From assembly GCA_021793745.1 (NCBI GenBank), contig JAJYSD010000030.1, positions 1-8,199 on the forward strand: 8,199 nt of DNA, written 5' to 3'. Below, one piece after another: positions 6,605 through 8,199 of the stretch. The notes below the pieces were generated by a model. The model made no database searches. It was not told where the DNA came from and was given only the letters and a program-made list of their open reading frames with translations. Position numbers and translations under genes: made by a program. Source of the DNA: Bacillota bacterium (lineage in GTDB: Bacteria; Bacillota; Bacilli; Thermoactinomycetales; DSM-44946). Within the stretch, counting starts at the first letter, position 1. Each line of letters starts with the position of its first letter.

Positions 6605-6623
6605 GGGGGTCATCCTCACCCCC
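6605..6623 (-). other. GC hairpin downstream of mtnA, possible weak terminator
   Basis: GGGGGT (6623-6618) and ACCCCC (6610-6605) on the minus strand form a perfect 6-bp stem around a 7-nt loop, 83 bp past the mtnA stop. No run of T follows on either strand, so it is not a standard intrinsic terminator. Read-through from mtnA into the transporter gene remains possible. Together with the promoter, hairpins and leader ORF listed separately, this is all I can see in 6275-6705. Confidence 0.3.
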
Positions 6624-6705
6624 AAAAGGGTTGGACGAGAAACGGCCCTGCAGGCGGCGGAACCTGGTTGGGAATCGATCGGTGCGCCCGAAGGGAAATG
6701 CCCCC

Positions 6706-7773
6706 TTACTCCGTCGTCCCCACCGCCCGCCGCAAGCCTTCGGCAAAGGGGGGACGGATGATCCCCCGTTCGGTAACGATCGCCGTCACATACTCGGCGG
6801 GGGTCACGTCGAAGGCCGGGTTAAAGACGGCCACACCCTCGGGAGCCGTCCGCTTTCCGAAGCCCTGCGTCACCTCCTCCACAGGACGCTCTTCGATGGG
6901 AATCTCCTCACCCGTCGGAGTCTCCAGGTCGATGGAAGAGGTGGGCGCCGCCACGTAAAAGGGAATTTCGTGGGCCCTGGCCAGCACCGCCAGACCGTAG
7001 GTACCGATCTTGTTGGCCACATCCCCGTTGGCCGCCACCCGGTCCGTACCCACGAGCACCGCCTGCACCCATCCCCTCTGCATGACAGCGGCCGCCATGT
7101 TGTCGCAGATCAGGGTGACGTCGACCCCCGCCTGCATCAGTTCATAGGCGGTTAAACGGGCCCCCTGCAGCACGGGCCGCGTTTCATCGGCGAACACCTT
7201 GAGCCGCCATCCCCGTTCCTGGGCGAGATACAGCGGGGCCAGGGCCGTTCCGTAAGCCGCCGTGGCCAATCCCCCCGCATTGCAATGGGTGAGCACGCCC
7301 ATGCCGTCCTCGAGGAGGGAGAGGGCGTATTCCCCGATCCGCCGGCACACCTCGGCATCCTCCCGCCGAATCGCTTCCGCCTCCTGGAACAGGGCCTCCT
7401 TGACCTCCGACAGGGGGCTGCCCTTCATCCTCTCCGCCCGGCGAACCATCCGCTGCAGCGCCCAGCTCAGGTTGACCGCCGTCGGCCGGGAAGCGCTAAG
7501 CCGCTCGGCCACCCGCCGCAATTCCCGCCAAAAGCCCGTTTCATCCGCTTCCGGTGCATTTCGGACGCCCAAATACAGGCCGTAGGCGGCGGCGATTCCG
7601 ATGGCCGGAGCTCCTCTCACGGCGAGGTCCCGAATCGCCTCCCGCACCTCCTCGAAGCGGGTCAGTTCCAGATAGACCGTCTCCGTCGGCAGGCGGCGCT
7701 GATCCAACAGCCACAGGCGACCTTCCTTCCAGACCACCGCCGGCGGGTGCGGCAGCTCGATTTCCGGTTTCAT
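6706..7773 (-). CDS. mtnA: S-methyl-5-thioribose-1-phosphate isomerase MtnA
   Basis: This enzyme isomerises 5-methylthioribose-1-phosphate to 5-methylthioribulose-1-phosphate, an early step in recycling methylthioadenosine to methionine. The protein is 355 residues (B. subtilis MtnA is about 353) and belongs to the family related to the eIF2B alpha/beta/delta subunits. Visible motifs are RGAPAIGIAAAYG (53-65), THCNAGG with Cys164 (162-168), DETRPVLQGARLTAYEL (196-212) and VGTDRVAANGDVANKIGT (241-258) with Asp244. Cys164 and Asp244 correspond to the catalytic Cys160 and Asp240 reported for the Bacillus enzyme. The ATG at 7773 overlaps the mtnK stop as ATGA and has GGAGG about ten bases upstream. 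An alternative ATG at 7779 would add two residues, and the reading frame is also open further upstream inside mtnK. The gene is translationally coupled to mtnK. Confidence 0.95.
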   Translation of the reverse strand: MKPEIELPHPPAVVWKEGRLWLLDQRRLPTETVYLELTRFEEVREAIRDLAVRGAPAIGIAAAYGLYLGVRNAPEADETGFWRELRRVAERLSASRPTAVNLSWALQRMVRRAERMKGSPLSEVKEALFQEAEAIRREDAEVCRRIGEYALSLLEDGMGVLTHCNAGGLATAAYGTALAPLYLAQERGWRLKVFADETRPVLQGARLTAYELMQAGVDVTLICDNMAAAVMQRGWVQAVLVGTDRVAANGDVANKIGTYGLAVLARAHEIPFYVAAPTSSIDLETPTGEEIPIEERPVEEVTQGFGKRTAPEGVAVFNPAFDVTPAEYVTAIVTERGIIRPPFAEGLRRAVGTTE

Positions 7774-8199
7774 CCGCATTCTCCCTCCCCTTCCCGGCGA
7801 ACCAGCGCCGTGATATCCTCGATTCGCCGCATCTGACCGCGGCGGAGCACCAGCTGCACTCCGATGCGGAGCGCCTGTCTTTCCGCCGCCGCCCGCACCT
7901 CCAGCGGCTCGATCGTTTCCAGATCGGCCACCGGTACGAGACCGATCACCCGCCGCATCATCTTGCACCCGGCGAACCCGGCGGAGTCCTGCAGGAGGCG
8001 AAGCGCATAGGCCTCCCGATAACCCGGAGCGGACCACATCGCATCCTTCACGTGTTCATCCCACAGCCGGTAGAAGCGCTCCAAAAACCCGTTCCACACG
8101 TCCTCCGCCGTCTGAAGGAGCCAGCGACGGTAGGATCTCCGCTCGTCGGGGTCTTCGGTTAGCCCCTCGTGGGAGGCGTAGGAGAGGAACAGATTGGCC
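7770..8199 (-). CDS. mtnK: Methylthioribose kinase MtnK, C-terminal part (begins outside the window)
   Basis: This kinase phosphorylates 5-methylthioribose with ATP to 5-methylthioribose-1-phosphate, the substrate of the next gene product. Only 142 C-terminal residues are in the window; the full family length is about 400, so the N-terminal kinase lobe lies beyond 8199. Reading in frame from the edge gives ANLFLSYASHEG, then FYRLWDEHVKDAM and FAGCKMMRRVIGL, all typical of MtnK C-terminal regions as I recall them. The catalytic loop is not in view. Its TGA (7772-7770) shares bases with the ATG of mtnA. In Bacillus the mtnKA operon is preceded by a SAM (S-box) riboswitch; any such element would lie outside this window. 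Confidence 0.88.
   Translation of the reverse strand, partial: ANLFLSYASHEGLTEDPDERRSYRRWLLQTAEDVWNGFLERFYRLWDEHVKDAMWSAPGYREAYALRLLQDSAGFAGCKMMRRVIGLVPVADLETIEPLEVRAAAERQALRIGVQLVLRRGQMRRIEDITALVRREGEGECG

Noticed and set aside
6275..6705. Known riboswitch (S-box, T-box) in the transporter leader
   Set aside because: I looked for the T-box TGGNACCGCG sequence and an S-box core and saw neither. There is no terminator hairpin with a T-tract before the TTG start.
7774..8037. In-frame N-terminal extension of MtnA up to 8037
   Set aside because: This stretch is the coding region of mtnK in a different frame. The MtnA family N-terminus begins at the ATG overlapping the mtnK stop.
1..8199. Mobile elements, CRISPR arrays, tRNA or rRNA genes
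   Set aside because: No transposase-like protein, no regularly spaced direct repeats and no tRNA cloverleaf or rRNA segment was seen on either strand. Frames of the assigned genes are intact, with no frameshift.

Overview
The window carries one strand of a GC-rich Bacillota chromosome. Every gene I can support lies on the minus strand, so it reads from position 8199 down to 1. The protein set and gene order point to a Bacillales-type organism, plausibly a thermophilic or high-GC relative such as a Thermoactinomycetaceae member. The evidence is a FadN-FadA-FadE beta-oxidation operon of the Bacillus subtilis type (yusL-yusK-yusJ), a FadR-like operator, a seven-iron ferredoxin close to that of Bacillus schlegelii, an mtnK-mtnA pair, and near-perfect Shine-Dalgarno sequences. 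The taxonomic placement is inference from recalled sequences, not a database result.

Layout in the direction of transcription. At 8199-7770 is the C-terminal part of methylthioribose kinase (mtnK). Its TGA overlaps the ATG of methylthioribose-1-phosphate isomerase (mtnA, 7773-6706). Together they perform two consecutive steps of methionine salvage from methylthioadenosine. A 431-bp non-coding stretch follows (6705-6275). It holds a probable extended -10 promoter, several hairpins and a 17-codon leader ORF with an extremely strong ribosome binding site and three consecutive proline codons. It leads into a ten-helix EamA/DMT-family transporter (6274-5366, TTG start) whose own ribosome binding site is partly buried in a hairpin. 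Next is a small [3Fe-4S][4Fe-4S] ferredoxin (5291-5058), closed by a strong intrinsic terminator (5051-5017). An intergenic region of about 250 bp follows, with a sigma-A-like promoter and a TGAATGA-N4-TCATTCA operator. The last block is the fatty-acid degradation operon: fadN (4764-2365), fadA (2323-1142) and the N-terminal 371 codons of fadE (1115 to the window edge).

How the genes work together. FadE oxidises acyl-CoA to enoyl-CoA. FadN hydrates it and oxidises the 3-hydroxyacyl-CoA. FadA cleaves the 3-ketoacyl-CoA to acetyl-CoA and a shortened acyl-CoA. Repression by a TetR-family FadR, relieved by long-chain acyl-CoA, is expected from the operator.

The most interesting part is the transporter leader (6415-6281). 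The leader ORF, its Pro-Pro-Pro codons and three possible base pairings together look like a ribosome-stalling translational attenuator. This is a hypothesis drawn from hand pairing only. Nothing in the window is a mobile element, CRISPR array, tRNA or rRNA.
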